A DNA stretch of 64,000 bases, taken from NCBI GenBank assembly GCA_018001935.1, contig JAGNHB010000001.1, positions 186,001-250,000 on the forward strand, read 5' to 3'. Numbering within the stretch: the stretch's first letter is position 1; each line of letters opens with the position of its first letter. The position numbers were made by a program, and so were the translations under genes. This DNA comes from Acidobacteriota bacterium (lineage in GTDB: Bacteria; Acidobacteriota; JAAYUB01). Shown one piece after another: positions 25,800 through 34,507 of this stretch. The notes below the pieces were generated by a model. It was not told the origin of the DNA. It saw nothing but the letters and a program-made list of their open reading frames with translations, and did no database searches.

Positions 25800-26738
25800 T
25801 CAGGGGGCCGGCTGCAGGGCAGGGGCCCGGAGGTCGACGGCCGGCGGGCGGAAGGTGACCGGTGGTGCGTCGGACGAATCGGTTTCGATGGTGGCGTTGG
25901 CGGGGTTCGCCAGGATCTTGCGCACCAGGGCGGCGTGGATCCCGTGCCCGGCCCGGGCGGCAAAGAACCGTCCGATGACGGGCATCCCGACGAGGGCGAG
26001 GTCACCCAGGAAATCCAGCACCTTGTGGCGGATGAACTCGTCGGGGAAGCGGAGGCCCCCGGGGTTGAGCACCGCCGTGTCCGAGAAGACCACGGCGTTG
26101 TCGAGCGAACCGCCCTTGATCAACCCGTTCTCCTTGAGCTGGCTGATTTCGCGGATGAACCCGAAGGTCCGGCAGGGGGCGAGTTCCCGTCGGTACACGT
26201 CGGGGGTCGGCACGTAGGTTCTCTCCATGCGCCCGATGAGGGGGTGGGGGAAGTCGATGAGGTAGGTGACCTCGAGACGGTCGGACGGGGAGGCCGTGAT
26301 GAGTTTGTCCCCGAGTTCGTGATGCACCTCCCGGAGGATGCGGAGCGTCCGGCGGGGGGCGGGCTGAGTCGCGAGGCCGACGCGGTCGAAGGCGTCCAGG
26401 AGCGGGACGGCCGAACCGTCCAGGATGGGGACCTCCATGTCGTCCACGTCGATGAAGGCGTTGTCGACGCCGTAACCCCGAAGCGCGGAGAGGACGTGCT
26501 CCACCGTGGAAACCAGGACCCCCTTTTTCATCAGGGTGGTGGCGTAACTCACGTTGGCGATGTGAGCGGCCGTCGCCTCGATGGGAAAACCATCCAGGTC
26601 CGAGCGGCGGAAAACGATCCCGGTGCCGGGCGGGGCGGGGTGGATGGTCATGGCAACCTGGCATCCGGAGTGAAGGCCGACCCCGTTGAAGGAGACGGGG
26701 CCGCCCAGGGTCATCTGCGGGCAGGGGTACCTTGTCAT
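25800..26738 (-). CDS. lpxC: UDP-3-O-acyl-N-acetylglucosamine deacetylase
   Basis: A 312-residue LpxC, the first committed enzyme of lipid A synthesis in the cytoplasm. The zinc ligands are seen in TVEHVLSAL (first histidine) and in HKVLDFLGDLALVG (the HxxxD pair). Further motifs are GVGLHSG near the N-terminus, DNAFIDVDDMEVPILDGSA, and the C-terminal HGIHAAL. It proves that the organism makes lipid A, hence has an outer membrane. Length is normal. The start at 26738 follows the family alignment and has a modest GAGGA site. It lies about 20 bp upstream of a paralogous secreted-protein pair and is divergent from the propeller-kinase gene. Confidence 0.95.
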   Translation of the reverse strand: MTRYPCPQMTLGGPVSFNGVGLHSGCQVAMTIHPAPPGTGIVFRRSDLDGFPIEATAAHIANVSYATTLMKKGVLVSTVEHVLSALRGYGVDNAFIDVDDMEVPILDGSAVPLLDAFDRVGLATQPAPRRTLRILREVHHELGDKLITASPSDRLEVTYLIDFPHPLIGRMERTYVPTPDVYRRELAPCRTFGFIREISQLKENGLIKGGSLDNAVVFSDTAVLNPGGLRFPDEFIRHKVLDFLGDLALVGMPVIGRFFAARAGHGIHAALVRKILANPANATIETDSSDAPPVTFRPPAVDLRAPALQPAP

Positions 26739-26966
26739 TCGATCCTCGGCGCGTTGAGCTTTTCGCCGGTGCACGGGCGAAGGCGAAACACTCTTTACGC
26801 AATCCCCGGGCCAAACGAGGCGATTTCCAAGCGGCTTGAAAACAAACAGATGCCTGCGTCGCATGCCCGGGGGGTGTGGCGGTTCTCCACCACCGGATGG
26901 AAAGATGTGGCCAAACCACCACGGGTTGCCGTCTCCTCCCGGAGCGGGGCCCCCCGGATCCTCGAC

Positions 26967-26995
26967 TTGACGGCTGTTCGTCGGGGTGCTATGGT
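26967..26995 (+). promoter_or_regulatory. promoter of the propeller-kinase gene, leaderless
   Basis: TTGACG (26967-26972), 17 bp, TATGGT (26990-26995). The ATG at 27003 begins 7 nt after the -10 box and has no ribosome site. This fits transcription starting at the A of the ATG. Confidence 0.6.
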
Positions 26996-27002
26996 GGCAC
27001 CC

Positions 27003-30000
27003 ATGACACGACCGGATTCCAGAGGTGCTGCGAGTGCCTGGGGGGGAGGCGGGGGCCTTTCCACCCGGAAGGTGGCCGGATGGGCCCTGCCGTTGTGCGG
27101 CCGGGGGCTTGTCCGGCTGGCGGCTCGCGCCGTGCTGCTGACGGTACTGACCGGCCAGCTGCCGGCGCTCGACCCCGCGCGCCAGGTCTCGCAGTACGGG
27201 TTCCGGACCTGGGGGCCCGATGACGGCCTGCCGACGGGGGCAGTGCGGGCCCTCGCCCAGGCGGCCGACGGCTGGATCTGGGTCGGGACCGACGACGGGC
27301 TCTGCCGCTTCGACGGCGTACGCTTCTACCCCTTCTCTGTGGACGACAACGCCCGGAACCCGGTCCGGCAGGTCACGGCCCTCGAACCCGAACCGGGCGG
27401 CGGGGTCTGGGTCGGGACCCGGGGCAGCGGCCTGCTGCGATGGCGCCAGGGGAAACTGGTCCCCATGGCCGGGGAGGCGGGAAAACCCGGGACCACCATC
27501 ACGGCCCTTGCGCGGGACCGGGAGGGGGACCTCTGGGCCGGGACGTCGGACCGGGGGGTCTACCGTCTCGTGGGGGAGTCGATGCGCCGGTACACCCGGC
27601 GGGACGGCCTCCCGTCCGATCTCGTCTCGGGCCTTTGGGGGGACCCGGCCGGGGGCGTCTGGGTGGGCACGGCGGACGGCGCCCTGACGCGGCTCGGCAC
27701 CGGACCGGCCCACCCCTTCGTCCCCGAGGAACCCGGACCGGCGGCGTGCCTCAGGGTGGCGCTCCGGGACCGGAAAGGCGGCCTGTGGACCGGCTACTCC
27801 GTTTCCAGCGTGGACGAGACCTACGGCGACCTGCTTCACTCCGTCTCGGTTCGGGAGCCCCGGGGGGTCTCCTACGAGGTTTCCTTTTTCACGCCCGGCG
27901 ACATGCAGGCCTCCACCGCGCCCTTCCCCATCCTGGAGGACCGCCTGGGGATGATCTGGTTCGGCACGCGCAAGGGGGTGGTCCGGGTCAACCATGGGCG
28001 CATGGAGATCCTGGGCGCGGCCGACGGGTTGCCCGACGAGCATGTGACTTCGCTCCTCGAGGACGGGGAAGGGAACCTCTGGGTGGGGACCCGCCTCGGC
28101 CTGACCCGGCTGCGCGACACGATGTTCATCCCCTTCACCCGTCGCCAGGGACTGCAGAGCGACCGCGTCCTGTGCGTGGCCGAGGGGACGCGGAGCGGGG
28201 CCTGGGTCGGGACCGACAACGGTCTCAACAAGATCGAGAACGGCCGGGCTGTGGCCTACAAGGCCGTCGACCTTGCCGGGACGTGGGTCTACGACGTCGT
28301 CCAGGGGAAAGACCGGACGATTTGGCTGGCCACCCGGCGAGGCTTGATCCGGGCGCACGACCAGAAGCTCGAGCCCGTCGTCGAGCCCTCGGGCAAGAAG
28401 GCCCCGGACGTCGTTCACGCGCTGTGCGGCGACCCGATGGGGACCCTCTGGGTCGGCACCGCCACCCGGGGCGTGCTGGCCTTCCAGAACGGTGTGCTCC
28501 GGGAAGGCCCCCTCACCGAGGCGCCGCCCTTCCGCAGCGTCAACGACCTCGCCGGCGGGCCCGACGGGGCTGTCTGGGCGGCCACCCGCGGGGGGCTCGG
28601 GCGGCTCCGGTCCGGGGTCGTCGAAGCGGTCCCCGTCCCGCCCGAGGCGCAAGGGAAGGAATCGGACTGCCTGCTCGTGGACGCCGACGGCACGGTCTGG
28701 GCGGGGACGCGGGGCGCCGGGCTCCTCCGCTGCCGAAACGGCGTGGCACGGAACGTCACGACGCGGCAGGGCCTGTGGCACGACACAATCCTCTCCATCC
28801 TGGACGACGGCCGTGGCTGCCTGTGGATGGCCACGCCCCAGGGACTTTTCCGGGCACGCCGGGCACAGCTCGAGGCGGCTGCCGAACGGCCGGGGGCGGC
28901 CGTGCAGTGCACCCGGTTCGGGACGGAGGACGGGGTGCGCAGCCTGGAGTGCCTTCCGGGCGGGTGCCGGACCTCCGATGGATGCCTCTGGTTCTGCACC
29001 ATCCGCGGGCTCTGTGTCGTCCATCCCGAGCGGGCCGAGACCGTCCCGGTTTCCCCACCTCCCCTGATCGTGGAAATCCTGGCGGACGACCAGCCGGTCC
29101 CCCCGGGACAGGACGTGTTCGCGCCCGGGGTCCGCGACCTCGAGTTCCGCTTTGCGGCCCTGTTTTTCCGGGCCCCGGAACAACTCCGCTTCCGGAGCCG
29201 GCTGGAGGGTTTCGATCGGGACTGGTCCGAGCCCTTCACCGACCGGAAGGTCCGATTTGCCGCGTTGCCCCCGGGCGAGTACACCCTGCGGGTCCAGGGT
29301 CGCCTTCCCGGTGGCGCCTGGGGGCCGGACGGGGCGGTGTTCCGCTTCACCGTACAGGCCCCGCTGATCCAACGGGGATGGTTCCAGGCCCTCATCCTGG
29401 CGGTGGCCGTGGGGCTCGTGCTGGTGGGGAGGCGCATGGTGGTCCGGCTGCACGGCATGGTCCGGGAATGGCGTTCCACCCACCATGTGGGGCCTTACCG
29501 GCTGCTGGAGACCGTGGGGAGGGGGGGCATGGGGACCGTCTGGAGGGCCGTACACCGGAAAACCGGCGCCGAGGCCGCCGTGAAGGTCCTGGACACGAGC
29601 CCCGACACCCCCGTGGCCCGGGACCGCTTTGTCCGCGAGGGGCTCGCGTGCGAGCGGATCGACCACCCGGCGGTGGTCAAGGTCTTCGAACGCGGGGAGG
29701 ACCAGGGGCGGCTCTGGTACGCCATGGAGTTCTGCCGGGGCCGGAGCCTGCGGGCGCTGATCGGTCCCGAGGGCATCCCCCCCGGGCGGGCCCTGGACAT
29801 CTTCCGGAAACTCATCGAGGCCGTCCGGGCAATCCGGGAAGCGGGGGTGACGCACCGGGACCTGAAACCCGAGAACGTCTTCGTGCTGGATGCGGAGGGA
29901 GGGCACGCGGACGGGGACGGGTCCCGGATCAAGGTCCTGGACTTCGGCCTCGCGCGACTGTCCGACCATCGGACCCGAACCAGCCAGGCGATCCCCGCGG

Positions 30001-30317
30001 GCACGGTGGCCTACCTCCCGCCGGAGTACCTGGGGAGCGCGGGTCGGGAGGACGCGGGGATGGACCTCTACGCGCTCGGCGTAATCCTCTACGAGATGCT
30101 CACCGGGGCGCCCCCCTTCGCGGGCGACGCGGATGACCCTGCCGCCATGCTCTACGCGATTCTCAGCGAGACCCCCGTCGCGCCGTCCGAGATCGACCCG
30201 GCCATTCCCGGGGCCCTCTCCGATCTCGCGCTCCGCCTGATCGCCCGCAACCCCGCCGACCGCCTGAAGACGCCGGAGGAAATCGCGGCTTGCCTGGCGA
30301 TCCCGCCATTGCCTTGA
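27003..30317 (+). CDS. beta-propeller receptor Ser/Thr protein kinase
   Basis: A 1104-residue one-component receptor. After a hydrophobic N-terminal segment (about residues 25-55) come 12-14 Reg_prop repeats of the kind that make up the two extracytoplasmic propellers of hybrid sensors (WVGTDDGLCRFDG, WVGTRGSGLLRW and so on, about 65-690). A Y_Y_Y Ig-like domain covers about 700-790, and one membrane helix lies at about 795-815. The C-terminal Ser/Thr kinase has GRGGMGTVW, the AVKVLD lysine, HRDLKPENV and DFGLA. In most proteins with this sensor the output is a histidine kinase or an AraC domain; here it is a eukaryotic-like kinase, placed at the C-terminus. The start at 27003 is supported by the promoter; another in-frame ATG lies at 26991. 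Confidence 0.88.
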   Translation: MTRPDSRGAASAWGGGGGLSTRKVAGWALPLCGRGLVRLAARAVLLTVLTGQLPALDPARQVSQYGFRTWGPDDGLPTGAVRALAQAADGWIWVGTDDGLCRFDGVRFYPFSVDDNARNPVRQVTALEPEPGGGVWVGTRGSGLLRWRQGKLVPMAGEAGKPGTTITALARDREGDLWAGTSDRGVYRLVGESMRRYTRRDGLPSDLVSGLWGDPAGGVWVGTADGALTRLGTGPAHPFVPEEPGPAACLRVALRDRKGGLWTGYSVSSVDETYGDLLHSVSVREPRGVSYEVSFFTPGDMQASTAPFPILEDRLGMIWFGTRKGVVRVNHGRMEILGAADGLPDEHVTSLLEDGEGNLWVGTRLGLTRLRDTMFIPFTRRQGLQSDRVLCVAEGTRSGAWVGTDNGLNKIENGRAVAYKAVDLAGTWVYDVVQGKDRTIWLATRRGLIRAHDQKLEPVVEPSGKKAPDVVHALCGDPMGTLWVGTATRGVLAFQNGVLREGPLTEAPPFRSVNDLAGGPDGAVWAATRGGLGRLRSGVVEAVPVPPEAQGKESDCLLVDADGTVWAGTRGAGLLRCRNGVARNVTTRQGLWHDTILSILDDGRGCLWMATPQGLFRARRAQLEAAAERPGAAVQCTRFGTEDGVRSLECLPGGCRTSDGCLWFCTIRGLCVVHPERAETVPVSPPPLIVEILADDQPVPPGQDVFAPGVRDLEFRFAALFFRAPEQLRFRSRLEGFDRDWSEPFTDRKVRFAALPPGEYTLRVQGRLPGGAWGPDGAVFRFTVQAPLIQRGWFQALILAVAVGLVLVGRRMVVRLHGMVREWRSTHHVGPYRLLETVGRGGMGTVWRAVHRKTGAEAAVKVLDTSPDTPVARDRFVREGLACERIDHPAVVKVFERGEDQGRLWYAMEFCRGRSLRALIGPEGIPPGRALDIFRKLIEAVRAIREAGVTHRDLKPENVFVLDAEGGHADGDGSRIKVLDFGLARLSDHRTRTSQAIPAGTVAYLPPEYLGSAGREDAGMDLYALGVILYEMLTGAPPFAGDADDPAAMLYAILSETPVAPSEIDPAIPGALSDLALRLIARNPADRLKTPEEIAACLAIPPLP

Positions 30318-30345
30318 CTTCTCCGCAACCAGTCCGGACCCCACA

Positions 30346-30448
30346 AGCCACAAAGAACGCAAAGACACGCAAGGAAAGTCCTAAAACATAGATTTCAATG
30401 TATTTTTAAGGCCTTTCTTTCTTCGCGTTCCATGCGTTCTTTGTGGCT
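30346..30448. repeat. type-B MITE-like palindrome, 15-bp perfect arms
   Basis: AGCCACAAAGAACGC (30346-30360) and its exact complement GCGTTCTTTGTGGCT (30434-30448) enclose a lower-GC centre. The arms correspond to those at 49950-50040 (CCACAAAGAACGC). Flanked by TTGACTTC on both sides (30314 and 30452). Confidence 0.7.
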
Positions 30449-30476
30449 GAATTGACTTCTTGCGGTGCTGACAATC

Positions 30477-30505
30477 TTGACTCGGGCGCGGCGGGGGGCT
30501 ATCCT
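30477..30505 (+). promoter_or_regulatory. promoter of the AraC-type regulator
   Basis: TTGACT (30477-30482), 17 bp, TATCCT (30500-30505). Leader about 27 nt containing AAAGGAG before the ATG at 30539. Confidence 0.6.
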
Positions 30506-30538
30506 TCGACCGTCGAATCAACGATCAAAGGAGCGCCG

Positions 30539-31204
30539 ATGCAGCGATACCTGACCCGGACCCTCAACATGGCGCGGTTCCTGACGCGCAAGTACTTCAT
30601 GGCGGGCCGGGAGGCCTTCCGGGAAGAGCTGTCCACCTGCGTCGGCTTTCTCGCCGGGCAGTTCCCGGAACGGTCCCCCGAACTGCGGTCCCACCTCGAG
30701 GCGATCCTGGACGCACTTCTCCACGGCTTCTGCGACGCCGACCCCGACCGGGTCGCCCGCCTGAAGGCGCGGTTCCCCTGGGAGTGGCGCGGGGAGACGG
30801 AGGCTGCGGCGTGCGGGGCCGCGTTCCTGCGCGACGTCGAAGCGCTGGTGGACGGCGTCGAGTCCGACATGGCCGCGGAGGACCTGGGCGGGAAGGCGGC
30901 ACGGTACCTGAAGGAGTGCCCCGAGGAAGTTCTGCGGAACCTGACCCTCGAGTCCCTGGCCGACACGTTTCACTACAGCCGGACCCACTTCGCCGAACGG
31001 TTTCACCGGGAACGGGGCATCACGGTGCACGACGCCCTCACCCACGAGAAGATGCACCGGGCGTTCCGGCTCCTCTCCGAGGGCGAACCGCCCCCCACCG
31101 TCCGGGAGTTGACCCACCGCTTGGGCTTCTCCGACCCGGTCTACTTCAGCCGGGTGTTCCGGAAGATCTACGGCATGCTCCCCTCCCGCGTGCGGGGGGA
31201 GTAA
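30539..31204 (+). CDS. AraC-family transcription regulator
   Basis: A 221-residue protein. The C-terminal AraC DNA-binding domain has two helix-turn-helices, one in LTLESLADTFHYSRTHFAERFH and one in PPTVRELTHRLGFSDPVYFSRVFRKIYGMLPS. The second is the usual signature (G..d..yFsr.Fkk..G..Ps). The N-terminal 110 residues are helical and not a cupin, so the effector is unknown. Start chosen at 30539 because AAAGGAG lies 7 nt upstream and the promoter fits; an in-frame ATG at 30443 would lie inside a repeat and upstream of the promoter. A 29-bp tandem repeat begins two bases after the stop. Confidence 0.88.
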   Translation: MQRYLTRTLNMARFLTRKYFMAGREAFREELSTCVGFLAGQFPERSPELRSHLEAILDALLHGFCDADPDRVARLKARFPWEWRGETEAAACGAAFLRDVEALVDGVESDMAAEDLGGKAARYLKECPEEVLRNLTLESLADTFHYSRTHFAERFHRERGITVHDALTHEKMHRAFRLLSEGEPPPTVRELTHRLGFSDPVYFSRVFRKIYGMLPSRVRGE

Positions 31205-31206
31205 CC

Positions 31207-31406
31207 GTTCGCACGCGCCGTCCCGGCGCGGGATGGTTCGCACCCACCGTCCCGGCGCGGGATGGTTCGCACGCGCCGTCCCGGCGCGGGATGGTTCGCA
31301 CGCGCCGTCCCGGCGCGGGATGGTTCGCACGCGCCGTCCCGGCGCGGGGTGGTTCGCACCCACCGTCCCGGCGCGGGATGGTTCGCACCCACCGTCCCGG
31401 CGCGGG
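31207..31406. repeat. 29-bp tandem repeat (7 units) with internal hairpin
   Basis: Seven head-to-tail units that start GTTCGCAC and continue with GTCCCGGCGCGGG(A/G)TG; the last unit is incomplete. Two versions alternate: GCGCC or CCACC after GTTCGCAC. In the GCGCC units GCGCCG-TCC-CGGCGC forms a perfect 6-bp hairpin. The unit is not a multiple of three and no gene uses it. It starts two bases after the AraC stop. Confidence 0.95.
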
Positions 31407-31550
31407 GGTGAGAATCCCCTCCCTCCCGTGGGGTGCGTGACCCGACCACTCCCCGCCCCTCAGCGCCGCGCGTTAGCAAACAATAGAATTCCCGTGATTT
31501 ACCTCTCCCTGACGGCTGCGGCTCCGACGGGCCCCCGGAGAGCGGGACTC

Positions 31551-32048
31551 TCAGCCTTCGGGAACCCCCGACGCCTGCTTCAGCGCCACCTGCGCCACCC
31601 GACGGCCGAGCTTTCGGGCGTTTTCCAGGTCCCGGTCCCCCGGGGCGCCGACACAGGAAACCCCGTAGTGCCCCGTGGCGTCGAGGGGGTCGCCCGTCAC
31701 GATCATCCCGAAGATCAGCATGGCCTGGAGAATGGAGAGGAGGGTGGTCTCCTTGCCGCCGGAGACGTCCCCGGACGTGGCGAACGCGGCGCCCACCTTG
31801 CCCTCCATCTGTTTCCGAAGCCCGACGAAACGGTCGAAGATCGATTTCAGGTCCGCGGCCATGCCGCCGAAGTAGACGGGGGAACCGGCCACCAGGGCGC
31901 CGGCTGCCAGGAAATCCTCCCGGGTGACATTGTCGGGCGTGCGGAGGACGGCCTCCACCCCGGCGACGGACCGGGCCCCGTCGGCGACCCCGCGGGCCAG
32001 GGCGGCGGTGTTGCCGCTGCGGGAGAAGTAAAGGACGAGCACGTTCAT
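31551..32048 (-). CDS. flavodoxin-fold NAD(P)H oxidoreductase (WrbA-like)
   Basis: A 165-residue flavodoxin-fold protein. FMN phosphate loop SRSGNTAALA (residues 9-18), then LVAGSPVYFGGMAADLKSIFDR and ATSGDVSGGKETTLLSILQAML with the WrbA-type G.P.YfG and GG.E layout. Such proteins bind FMN and reduce quinones or a redox partner in the cytoplasm. GGAGGTATCC precedes the ATG. It stands apart from its neighbours, so no operon is implied. Confidence 0.85.
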   Translation of the reverse strand: MNVLVLYFSRSGNTAALARGVADGARSVAGVEAVLRTPDNVTREDFLAAGALVAGSPVYFGGMAADLKSIFDRFVGLRKQMEGKVGAAFATSGDVSGGKETTLLSILQAMLIFGMIVTGDPLDATGHYGVSCVGAPGDRDLENARKLGRRVAQVALKQASGVPEG

Positions 32049-32897
32049 GGATACCTCCGAGACTGATCATGGGGAAAGGATCCAGGCTGAAGGCGGTCAG
32101 ACTGAAGGTGGTTTGGCTGAAGCCTGTCAGGCTGAAGGCTCGGAGGGTGTGCCGACAATTCGCTTGCTTGGGTGGCATGCCCCATCAACGTCCTCCTGCA
32201 GCGTCGGCTCAGCCTGTCCCTTTGGCCCCTTTGTCCCTTCTCGCCTTGGTTTCATCACGGCGCCTTCACGCCATCTAAAGGCTCAGCACCCTCCGCCTGG
32301 TGCCTGCGCGGGGCGGATTTTACCAGAAAAACCGCCCTTTCTACACAGATTGATCCCCTGCGGGGATCGGGACGGGGGAGGGCGTGAGCGTAGTAAGCCT
32401 TCTCGCCGGAAACGAATTCGCAACCGATTTGAAGAGAAGGAGTTGCAAAATGCGGTTTCTGGTCAATTGGACGGCGCCCCCGCCGCCCCCGCTACAGATG
32501 TTACACGCTTACGGCTTTCGGACACCGACACGTGCAAGGGCCGGTACACCGTCCTGAGGGGGCCAGCCCCGTGCGGCGCGCAGGTTTGGCGGAGCGCCGC
32601 TTTGACCGCGCCGCGCAGGCTTCCGGAGCGGCGGGGGGAGAGTGACGGGGGGCGGAGACCCGGTGCTCCGGGAGCGGTGCCCCCGTCTGGCGACCTTGCA
32701 TCCCCCGCGATGGTGATGTGGTCCCCCTCCGACGGCGCTCCGGCGGCCTGCGCGCCTTGTCCCTGGGGTTTGTCAAGAGGAACCGGGTCGCTTGGCCCGG
32801 GAGAAGCTGCCGGTTTCCGAGGTGCTGTTGCGCCTGCCGGACGTGGAAGCGTGCGCCGCCCGGGAACGCTGGGCGGGACTTGAACCCCGGGCGGGGA
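32049..32897. other. intergenic region without a recognised gene
   Basis: About 850 bp. At 32085-32150 there are four imperfect copies of a GGCTGAAGG-type unit. The 32480-32890 part has long GC-rich frames on both strands but no family pattern; one plus-strand frame (about 32775-32890) reads LAREKLPVSEVLLRLPDV, coding-like yet without a start or partner, and may be a gene remnant. I see no RNA gene. Confidence 0.45.
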
Positions 32898-34346
32898 TCA
32901 GACGGCGGCTTCGTCGGAGTCCTGGCAGAGGCGGTCCCAGAGGGCCTGGTTGTTGATGCAGCCGGGGTCGCCGGCGAGGATGTCTCCCAGGTAGGCGTCC
33001 GCCCGGGCCCTGCAGCCGCCGCAGACGCTGCGGTGATCGCAGACCTGGCAGTGGTCTTTCAGATTGTCGCGGTTGCAGAGGGTGTCGAAGTAGACGTTGC
33101 CGCGCCAGATCTCCCGGAGGGTCTTCTCCTTGAGGTTGCCGAGGAGCCGGTGGGGGATGTACACGCAGGGGGTCACGTCGCCGTTGGGCTGGATGGCGCA
33201 GTAGCAGCGGGCCGTCCCGCACCCGCCGATGTACTTGGCCAGGACCCGGATCTTGGAACCGGGGGCCGAGCCGGCGTGGCCGAGGGCCATGCGCCCCTCG
33301 AGTTCGGCGTACTGGAAGCAGGCCCGGCCGAGCTGGGGGGCCGTGCTCATGATGTTGATCTCCTTCCGGTCCATCCACCGCTGGAGGGTTTTCAGGAGGT
33401 CCTCGCGCTGGGCGGGGGAGAGGTCGTTGATGTCGTTCTTCGTCCCCCGGCCGACGGGGATGTAGTTGAAGTGGACGAAGGTGGCGCAACCCAGGTCCAC
33501 CGCGAACCGGATGATGTCCTCGGCCTCGTCCACGTTCGACTGGGAGATGCAGGTGGCCAAGCCCACCCGCAGCCCGGGGGTGGCGGCGGCGATGCGGATC
33601 CCCCGAACGGAACGCTCCCAGGCGCCGTGGATGCCCCTGAACTCGTCGTGCTTGGCGGGGCTGGCGGAGTCGATGCTGACCTCGAGGTACTTGACGCCGT
33701 ACTCGACCAGCCGGGCCGCGGTCTCCTCGGTGATGGTGGTCCCGTTGGACGCGACGGTGACGTGGATGCCCCGCTCCTTGCACCGCTTCAGGACTTCCCA
33801 GAAGTTTCTCCCCATCAGGGGCTCGCCGCCCGCGAGGGCCAGGAAGGGGACGTACTCGTCCGCCATCTCGTCGATGACGCGGAGCTTCTGTTCCAGGTCC
33901 ATCTCGTCGGGGAGGGGTTTCGCGCAGGCGTCCTGGTAGCAGTGGAGGCACTTGAGGTTGCAGGCCTGGGTGAAATTCCAGACCACCATGAGGGGCATGG
34001 CGAACTTCTGGGGGGTGACGAGGCCGAACTCCCCGATGCTCCGGGAGGTGTTGACCAGGGCCCGCAGCGTGGGGCGGTGGTGGAAGAGCTTGAACTTCGT
34101 CATCTCCGCGTTCGCTTTCCGCTGGGTGAGCAGGTGCTCGATCACCGTGTGGAAGGGGTAGAACCGGAGCCGGTCCCACAGGGGCGCCGAGGGGTTCTCG
34201 TAAGAGTACATGAGTCTCTCGAGGAGGGTCCCGCCGTTGCGGTTCCGACGCGACAAGAACCCGAGCACCTTCCGGACCCTGGGGCTCAGCAGAAACTGCT
34301 CGACGCTGTTGTTCTGGGATTTCAGGATCGACTGCTTGTCTTCCAT
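32898..34346 (-). CDS. radical SAM/SPASM enzyme
   Basis: A 482-residue protein. The radical SAM motif CNLKCLHC is at about residue 130. The fold continues with GGEPLMG and a typical SISIDS-like region (LEVSIDS). A C-terminal SPASM region has CGTARCYCAIQPNGDVTPC and a cluster CQVCDHRSVCGGCRA for two extra iron-sulphur clusters. Such enzymes mature peptides or tetrapyrrole-type cofactors; the arrangement resembles the AhbC/AhbD and peptide-maturase groups, but no precursor peptide or haem genes are near. The N-terminal 110 residues are helical. AAGGAGC precedes the ATG. Confidence 0.9.
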   Translation of the reverse strand: MEDKQSILKSQNNSVEQFLLSPRVRKVLGFLSRRNRNGGTLLERLMYSYENPSAPLWDRLRFYPFHTVIEHLLTQRKANAEMTKFKLFHHRPTLRALVNTSRSIGEFGLVTPQKFAMPLMVVWNFTQACNLKCLHCYQDACAKPLPDEMDLEQKLRVIDEMADEYVPFLALAGGEPLMGRNFWEVLKRCKERGIHVTVASNGTTITEETAARLVEYGVKYLEVSIDSASPAKHDEFRGIHGAWERSVRGIRIAAATPGLRVGLATCISQSNVDEAEDIIRFAVDLGCATFVHFNYIPVGRGTKNDINDLSPAQREDLLKTLQRWMDRKEINIMSTAPQLGRACFQYAELEGRMALGHAGSAPGSKIRVLAKYIGGCGTARCYCAIQPNGDVTPCVYIPHRLLGNLKEKTLREIWRGNVYFDTLCNRDNLKDHCQVCDHRSVCGGCRARADAYLGDILAGDPGCINNQALWDRLCQDSDEAAV

Positions 34347-34452
34347 GCTCCAGCTCCTTGCGACAGCCGCGCAATATACAACGCGGGGCGGCCGAAATCA
34401 ATTCAAAAGCGGCCCCCGTCCGTTAAAATGCGGGTGGAACGCCGTATTCGCT

Positions 34453-34481
34453 TTGCATTTGCAAGCCTTATGCGCTAAAAT
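34453..34481 (+). promoter_or_regulatory. promoter of the FtsB-like gene
   Basis: TTGCAT (34453-34458), 17 bp, TAAAAT (34476-34481). About 26 bp before the ATG at 34508; only a weak ribosome site (GGTGG) is visible. Confidence 0.55.
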
Positions 34482-34507
34482 GAATCAGGATCGTTCGGTG
34501 GCGTGAA

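Noticed and set aside
31207-31406. CRISPR-like array
   Set aside because: The 29-bp units are directly joined without unique spacers and no cas genes are near, so it is a simple tandem repeat.
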